DNA of 64,000 bases from assembly GCF_020283565.1 (NCBI RefSeq), contig NC_060062.1:32419164-32483163 (forward strand), read 5' to 3'. The notes under the pieces are model-generated. The model was not told where the DNA came from and searched no databases. It was given only the letters and a program-made list of their open reading frames with translations. Of this stretch, positions 33,827-44,100 are shown one piece after another; within the stretch, counting starts at the first letter, position 1, and every line of letters starts with the position of its first letter. The position numbers and the translations under genes are program-made. This stretch comes from Trifolium pratense. Taxonomy: Eukaryota; Streptophyta; Magnoliopsida; Fabales; Fabaceae.

Positions 33827-36143
33827 CTAGAACGTCGACCCGTGCGGTGCGCGGGTCTGATTAGCTGTAAGATATATAATGATTAAATAAGATATGATAA
33901 TTTCAATAATGTAAGGTATATGAAAAACGTTGAATAACATTAAACGATAGTTCAACAATAATTTTGGATAAATATTCATACAAAGAAAATTATATTATAT
34001 TACGGAAAACTTCCTTATAGACCACATTCGAAGTCTTATTCGTATCTTCATCGTCGTCATCGATGATCAATATTTTTAATCCTTTTCTAGAAGTAACTCT
34101 TGAAATTGCAACATATAACTGACCATGTGAAAACACTGGCAACGGGAGATATATCCCAACATGCTTTAAAGATTGTCCTTGACTCTTATTAATAGTCATC
34201 GCAAAAGAAATCATTATAGGAAATTGTCTCCGTTAAAATTTAAAATGAATTCTCATGGTGTCAGAGAAAATCTAGGTATGAAAACCTGATCACCAATATT
34301 ACTTCCTGAAATAATTTTTCCTTCAAGAGCACGTTTTCCCAATCTCGTAATAATAAATCTTGTTCCATTGCATAATCCTAATTTTTTATTCAAATTCCTT
34401 AATAGCATAATTGGAACTCCAACTTTAAGTTTCAACTTGTGATTTGAAAGTCCCGACGTAGAAATCGTGTTCAAAAATTCGGGAGTATGAACATCATCCA
34501 CTGTTTGACCGTCTAGATTTTGTGTGAGTGGAGTATCATAACTCAAATATGTTTTTTCTTCACCAGGAAATTAAATCCAACATATAATCATTTATTGTGT
34601 CGACTATTGAATTTTTAGGAGCTAGTATAACTCTATTTTGGAAATACGTTATATCGTTCATGTTTTGTAAAAGTTGGGGATATGTGCTTTCAACGATAGA
34701 AGCAAGAGGATAACCTGAATTTGGAATCAATAAATCTGATGGAATGTCAAGTTCTAAATCATCATCGTTGTCATCTCCAATTTCTCCATCGCCAACACCC
34801 AAAACCCATTTAGAAAACAATCTTCTTTGTTCAACGTCTGCACTCGAAGCACCACCGAGAAGCCTCATGTTTTTACTCAATGTTAAAACTTCACAAAAAT
34901 TACAAAGAACTGAAGAATTAATAGTAGCATGAACAACTTTTGTCCTTGTACCTTTGGGTATTAATGGTTGAATTTGTCTAAAATCTCCGTCAAAAACAAC
35001 TTTTCCACTGAAGAGAATGTGTTTATTTTTTTCATCAACAGACTTGAGAATATCTTTTAAAGTTCGATCAACAGCTTTGAAACAGTGTTTGTGCATCATT
35101 GGTGCTTCATCCCATATAATGAGCTTTGCTTTTTGTATTAATAGCGCCAAAGGGCTTTTAGGAACTATGATACATGTTGAAAACTCGTCAACATTTAGAG
35201 GAATACAAAACCTTGAATGTGTTGTTCTACCGCCAGGTATAAGCAATGCAGCGATCCCACTTGAGGCAACTGTTAAAACTATCTCACCTTTTGAGCGTAA
35301 TGCGGCTGACATAACCCTCCAGATAAATGTCTTCCATGTACCGCCATAACCATAACGAAAAAACACACCAGATTTGTTTTCGTTAACTCTTGTCACGATT
35401 GTGTCATATACTTTACGTTGCTCTGAAGTCATAGTTGACATCAATCTAACATGTTCCTCAGCTAATGATTGTCTGTTATAATTCAATTCATCGTGTATTA
35501 AACTATTTTGTATATCAGGAACTAATGATGTGTCTGCTCTAGGCTTTGGAGGATAATCTTTTAAACTCTTCCCACAACTACGTAACATCATCTCAATATC
35601 TGCTAGTGCATATTGTATCAATTGATCATCGATTAATATTAAATCTGCAATGTTAAAATCAAAGTAATGAATGTGATTAGTGACATGACTATGGTTGTGT
35701 TTGGTTGTATTGCAAAAAAAAATTGATTTAGCAGAATTGAGTTTGATAATAACTTTCCAAATCACACGTGATAATAACTTTCCAAATCTCACATGATAAT
35801 TATTCTCTAAATTTATGACCCGGTAGAAAAAAAAAATCATTGATTAGGAAAAACATAAAAATATTTCGTGATGAATAATATAGTCAACAATAATTTCGAT
35901 ATGATATACTTTTAAAATTGATGGTGCTTATCAATTAGTGCACATAATTTTAATCTCAATTGGTATACTTGCCATAGTGGTTGGAAATATTGCTTTGCAC
36001 TGAAGGGTTGCGGGTTCGAATCCTAGTCAAGACAAAATTGTATTATTTTTTAATAAAAATTGCAAGATAAAATGGAGGGAAAGCAGAGAAAACAAATTAG
36101 GGTTTAGGGTTTGCTTGTGTATACAAGCTTATAATATAAAAGA
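33827..36143 (-). mobile_element. Helitron, complete termini, decayed
   Basis: On the minus strand the 5' end is TC (36143-36142) followed by ttttatattataagc. The 3' end is CTAG (33830-33827), preceded by a hairpin gacccg...cgggtc (33837-33857). It sits between A and T, the Helitron rule. Length is 2317 bp. It encodes only the C-terminal half of the helicase, without the Rep domain, so it cannot move by itself. A tRNA-like segment (35955-36045, with gggttcgaatcctagtc) lies near its 5' end. Confidence 0.9.
33990..35640 (-). pseudogene. PIF1-type Helitron helicase, partial and frameshifted
   Basis: Three frames in order: 35640-34560, 34546-34253, 34214-33990. Motifs: EQRKVYDTIV, a Walker A region GYGGTWKTF, GIAALLIPGGRTTHS, Walker B-like LIIWDEAPM, GDFRQIQPLIPKG, GVPIMLLRNLN, GLCNGTR, SGSNIGDQVFIPR and INKSQGQSL...YVAISRV. 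That is the full C-terminal helicase order of plant Helitrons. The Walker A glycine before the lysine is Trp here, and two frame breaks separate the blocks. The N-terminal Rep part is absent. Confidence 0.85.
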
Positions 36144-36555
36144 TTAGATATTTATATGAAATCAGATATCTATTCCAATTGTGAATTTTTTTTGGTAGAA
36201 ATATTCCAATTGTGAATTTATGTAATATGAGCAAGTAAATTCATTGGATTTCCATATTAAAATATATCTTTAGCAGATTTCTTTTTCTTTTTTTTTTTGT
36301 AAAGACTTTAGTAGATTTCTTTATTGTGAGATAAATTGAAATAACGCACTAGATATTCACTGTCAGTGTACTGTTACTTCTACATTGACAGTCAATCAAA
36401 ATACATCAACACGCCACATCATTATTGTACATATTTTTGAATAAAAAAAATAAAATAAAAGTGGTTTCATAACCGTTCATTTCTTCTTATATCTAAAAGT
36501 GAGAAAAATACAAGAAGGGGTTAGAAATAAATTTTTATTTATATATTTTTGATTT

Positions 36556-36634
<79 letters not shown>

Positions 36635-36973
36635 CACATGTTAAGAAGATAAACGTGGTAAACATTAAATGTTATGTTTGTGAATTCAATTCTTTACGTA
36701 TTAAATATTTTGTATCATTAAATGTTAAGTATTTTAGACTCGTCAAAATTAACGGATTATACGTTTTTATTAAATACCGTTAATATTGATCAATCTTAAT
36801 GACATATCAAATAATTTTAGATTTTTGTAAAATTTAACATGGATAATCTATAAGATATAAAATTTCAATCCAACGGTTAATTTTGCAAAATTTGTTTTCG
36901 TTAAAGCGTTATTGAACGGTGTAACATCACTCAAATGTTACACTGGTGTAATTTAATATCTCCCCTATATATA
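36144..36973. other. MADS-copy-2 upstream remainder, (AT)n tract and MITE-like sequence
   Basis: 36165-36420 matches 11195-11395. An (AT)n microsatellite occupies 36560-36632. After it, gcacatgttaagaag and then a body with ccgttaatattgatcaat and caatccaacggttaat resemble one end of a TIR element related to the one near 39000. No gene. Confidence 0.5.
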
Positions 36974-37221
36974 CTAGCGGGCCAGACAGGCGCGTTCCGC
37001 GCCTGCCTGTGTCTAACTTATGTCAAAAAAAAAAACTCTTATGTTATGAAATTAAAAATCAAAGATTAATAAAGTTTTGCAATTAAAAAATGTACCTTAT
37101 TTAAATTTCTGCAAGAATTGTGATAGTTGGAAGACCTTAATAAAAAAGAACCATTGTGTTATTTGAATTTAAAATGAAGGGTAATTTGGACAATATAAAA
37201 AATCCAGCCCAAACTCACCTT

Positions 37222-37240
<19 letters not shown>
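36974..37240 (-). mobile_element. Helitron 3' terminus, short or truncated element
   Basis: On the minus strand the end is CTAG (36977-36974), nine bases after an 8-bp stem hairpin, caggcgcg-ttc-cgcgcctg (36987-37005). Host A precedes CTAG on the plus strand, as expected. The 5' end is probably lost in the (AT)n(GT)n tract at 37222-37287; the estimate of 37240 is loose. Confidence 0.6.

Positions 37241-37287
<47 letters not shown>
37222..37287. repeat. (AT)n(GT)n compound microsatellite
   Basis: A pure ta run to about 37241, followed by a pure gt run to 37287. Confidence 0.95.
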
Positions 37288-37288
<1 letters not shown>

Positions 37289-37290
37289 CG

Positions 37291-38745
37291 TCTAAGGTGG
37301 AGCAACTAAGTCTCTCACCGGTGTACCACACAATTTCACCATTAGATTAAATGGTCCATTTTTTCATTATCACACCCGATTTTATAGCCTTCTTTTATTT
37401 TTTTTTAAAAAAAACTTATATTGTATAAGACTTCAATTTCTTTCTCTCCACCCAGATCTCTCTCTTTGTCGCTACACCAGAATCATACCATCGCTCTGGC
37501 TACATTTTTTCCATCACAGCGTAAATATATTACCCAAGGTTATCAAAACCGGACCGGACCGGCCGGTCGGACTGTGAACCGGTCATAAAAACGGTTCGGT
37601 TTTGAGCAAAAAACGGATAGGAAACCGACCGGCAAAAAAACGCATGAACCGGGGTCGAACTGGGTTGAACCGGCGAACCGGCCGGACGGTTCAAGCGGTT
37701 TTGCAGATTTTTTATTTTTTTTAAAAAAAACAGAGCAAAACGACGTCGTTTTAACTTTTTTTTTTTTAAAAAAAAATCTGAAACAAAACAACGACGTCGT
37801 AAGAATAAGAAAGGTTTTTGTTTTTTATCTATTTTTCATTTGGTTTGAATTATAAATTTTATTTTATTTTGACTTGTGATATTTTATTTTTTTAATGTGT
37901 GAAATTATGAAATATTGAGCAATTATTCATATATTTTTATTTATATATTAATTAAAAAATATATTTAATTAAAAACGGTTCGACCCCGATTGAACCCGGT
38001 CCGACCAATTGAACCTTGAACCGGTGAGCTCGCCGGTTAGATGACCGGTCCGGTTCTGACAACCTTGATATTACCCCTAAAATTGCACATTAATTTGATG
38101 GTCAAATAGCCACCAACGAGACTTCAAGGTGAAAGATAATAAGTGGGGTTCATCTTCCACATGAAAAGTCATTAACTCTGACTTCCATTTTTTATATCGG
38201 ACCGTGTCTTTAATAATTAGGGTTCTTTAATAAAATTGAATTCCTTGCTTTATTAACATAATTTGTTTGGAAAAAAATGGATGACCAAAATTCTCCCTAA
38301 AGTAACGCTTTCCATGGATTTGTATTGGAAATAGAAAAAAAAAAGATGAACACAATTGAGGAAAAGAATTGGACTTTTCGGCAATGGAAACTGGACATCT
38401 ATGATGAATTATTAGATTTTAGACTTGGTGTTGATGTTTGTATGTTGAAAAGGATGAGAGAAGGTTCAACTTTCTTTTTCATAAAGTTGTTTTTCCTTGT
38501 TTTAATTATTCTCTGGTTAGAGTCATTGGTAGATGTTTTAGAGGGTTGGAGATGGTGGTGGAGAACCACCATGACAAAAACAATTGGGTTTGGTGTTAAG
38601 GGAGAAGCCGATGAACAGGAAGATTGAAGTTAGAGTGATTAATAATTATGTGTGGCAGTGAAAAATATTATTATGTAACCTAATTTAATCTAAGGGTTAA
38701 TTTTAATGGTACACCGGTGAGGAACTTAATTGCTCCCATCTTAAA
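37291..38745. mobile_element. TIR element with about 60-70 bp inverted ends, carrying a nested hAT
   Basis: Left end tctaaggtggagcaactaag, then tctcaccggtgtaccac and ccattagattaaat. The right end on the other strand reads ttaagatgggagcaattaag, then tcctcaccggtgtaccatt and cccttagattaaat. The interior right of the nested hAT has one 100-codon plus-strand frame (38325-38627) with no likeness I know. Probably a Mutator-like non-autonomous element; duplication not established. Confidence 0.6.
37535..38067. mobile_element. hAT-type MITE with 8-bp duplication
   Basis: Ends caaggttatcaaaaccggac and gtccggttctgacaaccttg are inverted. atattacc flanks both sides (37527-37534 and 38068-38075). Subterminal zones are packed with ccgg words (accggaccggccggtc). 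Two gacgtcgt palindromes lie around 37740-37800. Confidence 0.9.
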
Positions 38746-38749
38746 ATCC

Positions 38750-38983
38750 ACCATATATATGAATTAGAATCTGTTAACAATAAGTTTAACGGTTAACATT
38801 CATCTAACACCATAACTTGTGTATCTTCTTAGTTAAATCTTCAATTTTTTAAAAGATATTGGACGGTATATGGTGCAATAATCTCCCAAAGAATTATCAA
38901 TAGGAATGTTTCATCTCCTAAAAAAGATAAACAATTGACTTTTAGAGGAATGAGACACTGAATTAAGGGGGAGGAGATTAAGG
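38750..38983. other. Short intergenic stretch, nothing recognised
   Basis: AT-rich sequence between two TIR elements, without a coding frame or definable termini. Confidence 0.4.
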
Positions 38984-39345
38984 CTAGTGCTATTGTGGAT
39001 CACCTTTACAAGTGGTCCACCGTGAACAAGTGATCTACCGAATATGAATTTTACAAAATTCACTATTGAATTGAAAGTTTATATCGCATTTTAATTTTTT
39101 TTAAAATCATTTGATTTGTTATTGAGACCCATCAAGATTTACGTTATTTAATAAACCGTTAATCTTGACGTGTTTCAATAACATATCAATTGGTTTTCAG
39201 TTTTTCTAAATTTTTCTATGGATGATCTATATGATCTAAACTTTCAATCCAACGGTGGATTTTGTAAAATTCGTATTCGTTATAATGTTATTTGTGACTG
39301 GTCCACCATGGATCACTTGATGAAGTGGTCCATATTAGAATTTAC
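38984..39345. mobile_element. MITE with about 90-bp inverted ends
   Basis: Left: attgtggatcacctttacaa, then gtggtccaccgtg and gaattttacaaaattcac. On the other strand the right side reads atatggaccacttcatcaag, then tgatccatggtggac and gaattttacaaaatccacc. The interior contains ccgttaatcttgacg. Same general design as the sequence at 36650-36960. Confidence 0.65.
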
Positions 39346-39730
39346 CAAGAGATTAATCAATTGAAATGAATTATCGGTAGAAAACTCCTCTCGTAATTCT
39401 TGTCGGTCATCAATCTCTGCCGATGAGAAAGGATGAAATCTTGATGTTTGGAAAATAATAATAATCTATACGAGAATACTTAAGTTTTGATGTAGTCATT
39501 TTTTTTTAATTCCCACAATATTCTAACAATTTTTTTTAAACTCTTCTTTAACTTCTATTTTTTTTTTATAACTTCTATTTTAATAATTCTATCTTAAAAC
39601 TTCTTCTCTCAAACAAAAAATAACTTGTATACTTTTTTGTTTTCATCAAACCTTTCACGTTTTTTAACATGTTTTTATTTTCATAAAATCGGATCAGACA
39701 GATGTGCACGGAACGTGTTCGTCTAGCCAC

Positions 39731-39781
<51 letters not shown>
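39731..39781. repeat. (TAA)n microsatellite
   Basis: About 16 perfect trinucleotide units. The leucine run read from the other strand here is an artefact of the repeat. Confidence 0.95.
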
Positions 39782-39783
<2 letters not shown>

Positions 39784-39789
39784 GAGTGA

Positions 39790-40586
39790 TTCGATGAATT
39801 AAACGCATTTGATATTTTAAGCGATCATATATTAGCCATTAGATTACAAGAAATCAATGGTTAATATTTGGTGTCAAACTTTAATTTGACACCTGGTGTC
39901 AACGGATCCCGACTCTAGTCGAGCTTAAGCGAGTTCGAATGAGCTCAACTCATTTCCAACCGTATGTACATGTATTGGTACAACATACATCATTTTTAGA
40001 AAAACTAAGGTACGTCTTTATAATTTTTTTATATAATTATAATAAATAAAACTACATTATTAAGACAAATAATTAAAGATAAAAAAAATCGGGTGAGATG
40101 AGTAGCTCAGCTGATTAAACAAGTTGATCTAAGAGATAAAGAGCAGGAGGTCCGAAGTTCAAATCTTGGCAAAGGAGAAAAAAACTAACATAAAAAAATA
40201 AAAAAACCATACTTTAAAAATAATTTAAATTGTTCAAATGACAACTCCATTACCCATTAATAATAGCACCAATTTTATTAAAAAAAAACTCCATTAAATT
40301 GATCTCATTTTATGTACCAAAAAAAAAATTGATCTCATTTTTGTTGGTCCTTCATTATAAATATTACTCTTTCTCAATAAAAAAAATACAATTTTTGTTT
40401 TTACATACCCCATATATACTACACAGTACACACACAGGCATATACCCTTCATGAATATTTTTTTTTTTTTAAAAAAATGATATACTAGTTTCGATGCCTA
40501 ATTTAAAAATTTCATAAAGAACCTATATTTTTCTTAAAAAAAAAAAAAAACTATATTTGTTTTTTGGTGGTAGGATATAAATAAAA
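39790..40586. other. AT-rich stretch with a tRNA-like fragment, no gene
   Basis: A tRNA-derived piece lies at about 40098-40180: gtagctcagctgatt (box A-like) and gaagttcaaatcttggc (box B-like), followed by an A-rich tail. It lacks a foldable cloverleaf and is more likely a SINE remnant than a tRNA gene. A tgacacctggtgtca inverted word occurs near 39888. Confidence 0.45.
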
Positions 40587-40739
40587 CTAGCATGACACCC
40601 GTGCGTTCGCACGGGAGTCGCGGCGTTGCCGCTCCTCATTTGGTAAGATGAAATTCATTGGAAAGTAGATTAAAATATAAAAAAAAATAGAAGGGATATA
40701 ATATTTGGTAAAAAAAATAGAAAAAGAACAATGGTAAAA

Positions 40740-42400
40740 TCATCACCAAAAAATCTTAGGTCTCGTATTAATATAGGAATATAAATATAGATAATGTCAA
40801 AATTATGAAAAAAATAGGCTACCTTATTAATATATTAGTAAAAACATAGGTCTTGTAAAAATGACCAAAAAACTTATGTCAATGTATTAATATATGAGTA
40901 TAAATATAGTCACGTAAAAATTATTAAAAAAATAGGCAATCGTATGTGAAAATATAGGTCCCACAACAATCATCAAAATAATTAGGTCACTGTATTAAAT
41001 ATGAGTATAACCTGTAAAATTGTAAAAAAAAAATAGACAACTTAATTTTTATTTTATTTTTGTTACAAACAACTTAATTAATATATAATTAAAAGTATAA
41101 GTCCTCCCGTAGAAACCACACAAACAAAAAAGTTTTCATATTAATATATGAGTATAAATATAGGTCCTCCAAATGTTATAAAAGATGGGCAAGTTTATTA
41201 ATATGAGTAAAACACATGTGTCCCCATGTACCCAAAAAAAATAAACACATAGGTCCCCAGAAATCACACAAAAGATTAGGTTCTCGTATTAATATATGAT
41301 TATAAATATAGCTCTAACAAAATAGTAAAAAATTGAAAACTAAAATTTATTTGAAAAAGTGCAATAAAATAGGAATTTATTGGTGAATTAAAAAGAGGGT
41401 ATAATAGGAAGAGAGTGTGCAAAAATCCACTTTCTTAATTTAGTGTTATCATTCTAACTGAACACCTATAAAAAAACGGAAGGAGTAAAATATTAAAATG
41501 GAATTAACCACCTAAAAAAAATTAAAAATATTGAAATTATTTACTAAGTTTCAAATATGACACAAAATACCCATGAAAGTGATGATGTGTCAAATTATTA
41601 AGTGGGGTAACATGAGATTTTCACATGTATCTTATTTTCTTAGGTCCTTGTAATAAATATATGTATGAGTATGAATATAGTCCCATAAAAATTATTAAAA
41701 AATATGCAATCTTATTAATATGTTAGTGAAAATATAGGTCTCACAACAATCATCAAAATAATTAGGTCACCGTATTAAATATGAGTATAAATATAGGTTC
41801 TACATAAATTATTAAAGATCAGAAAACCTTATTAATAAGAGGATAAATATAGGTCCCACATAATTCACACAAAAGATTATGTCCCCGTATAAATATATGA
41901 GTATAACTCGTAAAATTATAAAAAAAAAACTTTATTAATATAGGAGTAAAAATATAAGGCCCGTAGATATAACAAAAAAAAGAGGTTCCCGTATTAATAT
42001 GAATATAGTCCGTAAAATTATTTAATAAAATAGACAACATAATATATTAGTAAAAACACAAGTTAGAATCACAAAAAATAGTAGATTTTCGTATTAATAT
42101 ATGAGTATAAATATAGGTCTCACAAAAAATAGTAAATAACTGAAAACTTCATTAATAAGAGTAAAAACACAGTTCTCGCAGAAATCCCACAAAAAATTAG
42201 ATCATTGTATTAATATATGAGTATAAATATATGCCTTGTAGAAATTATGAAGAATGAACAACTTTATTAATATATGATTAAAAATATAAATATCGTAGAA
42301 ATCAGAAAAATAATAGGTTCTCCTATTAATATCTTTAGTATAAATTTAGGTCCTACATAAATTATTAAAGATCAGGAAACCACCTCAAGAAAATATTAAA
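40740..42400. repeat. Diverged minisatellite inside the Helitron
   Basis: Repeats of about 60 bases built around gtattaatatatgagtataa, atataggtc and then acaaaaat-at-aaaaaa. Landmarks recur near 40768, 40829, 40884, 41155, 41290, 41880, 42090, 42210 and 42330. Copies are degenerate and spacing varies. Confidence 0.6.
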
Positions 42401-43116
42401 ATATTGAAATTAGTTATTAAAATATCTGACCAATGTATTGATGACACAAAATATTAAAATGAAAGTAACCACCTAAAGAAAAATATTAAAATATTGAAAT
42501 TAGTTATTAACTTTTAAATATGACACAAAATACTCTTGAAAATGATTATGTGTCAAAAAATGAAAAAGGGGAAAATTGGTGATTTCATATGTATCTTCTT
42601 TTTTCCTTAAAAAAAAGTATCTTTTTTTCATATATTGTAGATGTGTAATATGTTCATTCGTCGGTCATAGTTATTAATTTTATGTGAATATCTATGTGTT
42701 ATTTATTTTATTTTTTTGTAAGGTAAATATATGTTTTAAATTGAGTAATTAAAACAAAATTAATACCGCCTATATTAATTCGCTTATATAGTAGATTGTA
42801 TAGGATATATCGATACCTCGTTAATTGATTTTTGTTTAATAAAAAAATTGAATTTGTATAAAGTGAGGTAATTTGAATTTGGGTTACATACAAAAAATTG
42901 GAGTTTTGATAAAAAGAAAAAAATCGAGGGAGAAGTAACAAATAAAGTGGAGTTTTGTGGTTACAATTGGACATTTAACTCATATGGGTTCCAAAAATCT
43001 ACATTATATGAAAAGAAGATACATATGAAATCACCCTTGAAAATGATTATGTCTCAAAAAATGAAAAAGGGGCAAATTGGTGATTTCACATGTATCTTCT
43101 TTTCATATATTGTAGA

Positions 43117-43860
43117 TATAAAGTGAGGTAATTTAATTTGAATTTGGGTTACATACAAAAAATTGGATTTTTAGATAAAAAGAAAAAAAATCGTGGGAGA
43201 AGTAACAAATAAAGTGGAGTTTTGTAGTTACAATTGGGCATTTAACTTATATTAGTTCCAAAAATATAACAAATTAATTCATATGGCTTAGTTGTAAATA
43301 TAATAAGAAGTGTAACTAAAAGGTTAATGGCTCGAATCCTGTTGAGACATGTTAGAAATTTTTTAGCATTTTCATACTAACTTTTTTTAATAAAGACACA
43401 AAATACCCTTAAAAATGATTATGTGTCAAAAATTGAAATAGGGGCAAATTGGTGATTTCATACGTATCATCTTTTCATATATTGTAGATATAAAGTGAGG
43501 TAATTTAATTTGAATTTGGGTTACATACAAAAAATTAGATTTTTAGATAAAAAGAAAAAAAATCGTGGGAGAAGTAACAAATAAAGTGGAGTTTTGTAGT
43601 TATAATTGGGCATTTAACTCATATTAGTTCCAAAAATATAACAAATTAATTCATATGGCTTAGTGGTAAATATAATAAGAAGTGTAACTAAAAGGTTAAG
43701 GGCTCGAATCCTGTTGAGACATGTTAGAAATTTTTTAGCATTTTCATACTAACTTTTTTTAATAAAGACACAAAATACCCTTAAAAATGATTATGTGTCA
43801 AAAATTGAAATAGAGGCAAATTGATGATTTCATACGTATCATCTTTTCATATATTGTAGA
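43117..43860. repeat. 372-bp tandem repeat containing Helitron 5' ends
   Basis: Two units, 43117-43488 and 43489-43860, are nearly identical. A diverged unit precedes them (from about 42820). Each unit ends with the Helitron terminal catatattgtaga and contains a tRNA-like segment (atggcttagtggtaaat, then ggctcgaatcctgttgag). Confidence 0.85.
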
Positions 43861-43959
43861 TAACAACTTTGAAAATTCAAAAAGAAAATTCACAACGTTC
43901 ATCTCAGTATCTCACACCTTGCAAAAACCCTCATCCTCTCTCTCTCTCTCTCTCTCACC

Positions 43960-44100
43960 ATGAACATGAATCAAAAGAACAACCACAAATATAATGGTTT
44001 CTTCGGAACCTTCTCTTCTACTTCCATAGAAAACTTCTTCCAATTTCATCCCTCCGTAAACCCATTTCTTCAAACCCAAAATCCAATCGTGAAACCCTAA
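43960..44100 (+). CDS. Possible small ORF after a (CT)n leader, 46 aa
   Basis: A (CT)n run (43935-43957) in a pyrimidine-rich leader-like region is followed at once by an ATG in fair context (caccatga). The frame (MNMNQKNNHKYNGFFG..., ending IVKP) resembles nothing I know. The leader style suggests a former or present transcription start. Downstream to 45974 I find no exon that continues it, so it may be a relic or the start of a non-coding transcript. Confidence 0.2.
   Translation: MNMNQKNNHKYNGFFGTFSSTSIENFFQFHPSVNPFLQTQNPIVKP

Larger units (their letters stand above)
40587..43860 (-). mobile_element. Helitron, non-autonomous, with internal minisatellite and repeated 5' termini
   Basis: The 3' end on the minus strand is CTAG (40590-40587), seven bases after hairpin cccgtgcg-tt-cgcacggg (40598-40615). 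The 5' end is TC at 43860-43859, followed by tacaatatatgaaaag. It sits between A (40586) and T (43861). The same 5'-terminal sequence also ends at 43488, 43116 and, more diverged, 42641. There is no Rep/helicase coding. The 5' end lies immediately upstream of the CT-rich leader at 43935. Confidence 0.8.

Noticed and set aside
34744..35349. Plus-strand serine-rich frames over the Helitron helicase
   Set aside because: Antisense shadow of the helicase frame, which carries ordered motifs.
37156..37350. Reading frame across the (AT)n(GT)n tract
   Set aside because: Cys/Val and Tyr/Ile alternation is pure microsatellite translation.
39575..39808. Reading frame with a long leucine run
   Set aside because: Product of the (TAA)n microsatellite read on the other strand.
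40098..40180. Possible tRNA gene (gtagctcagctgatt ... ttcaaatcttggc)
   Set aside because: No convincing acceptor stem or anticodon arm can be drawn and an A-rich tail follows; more likely a SINE remnant.
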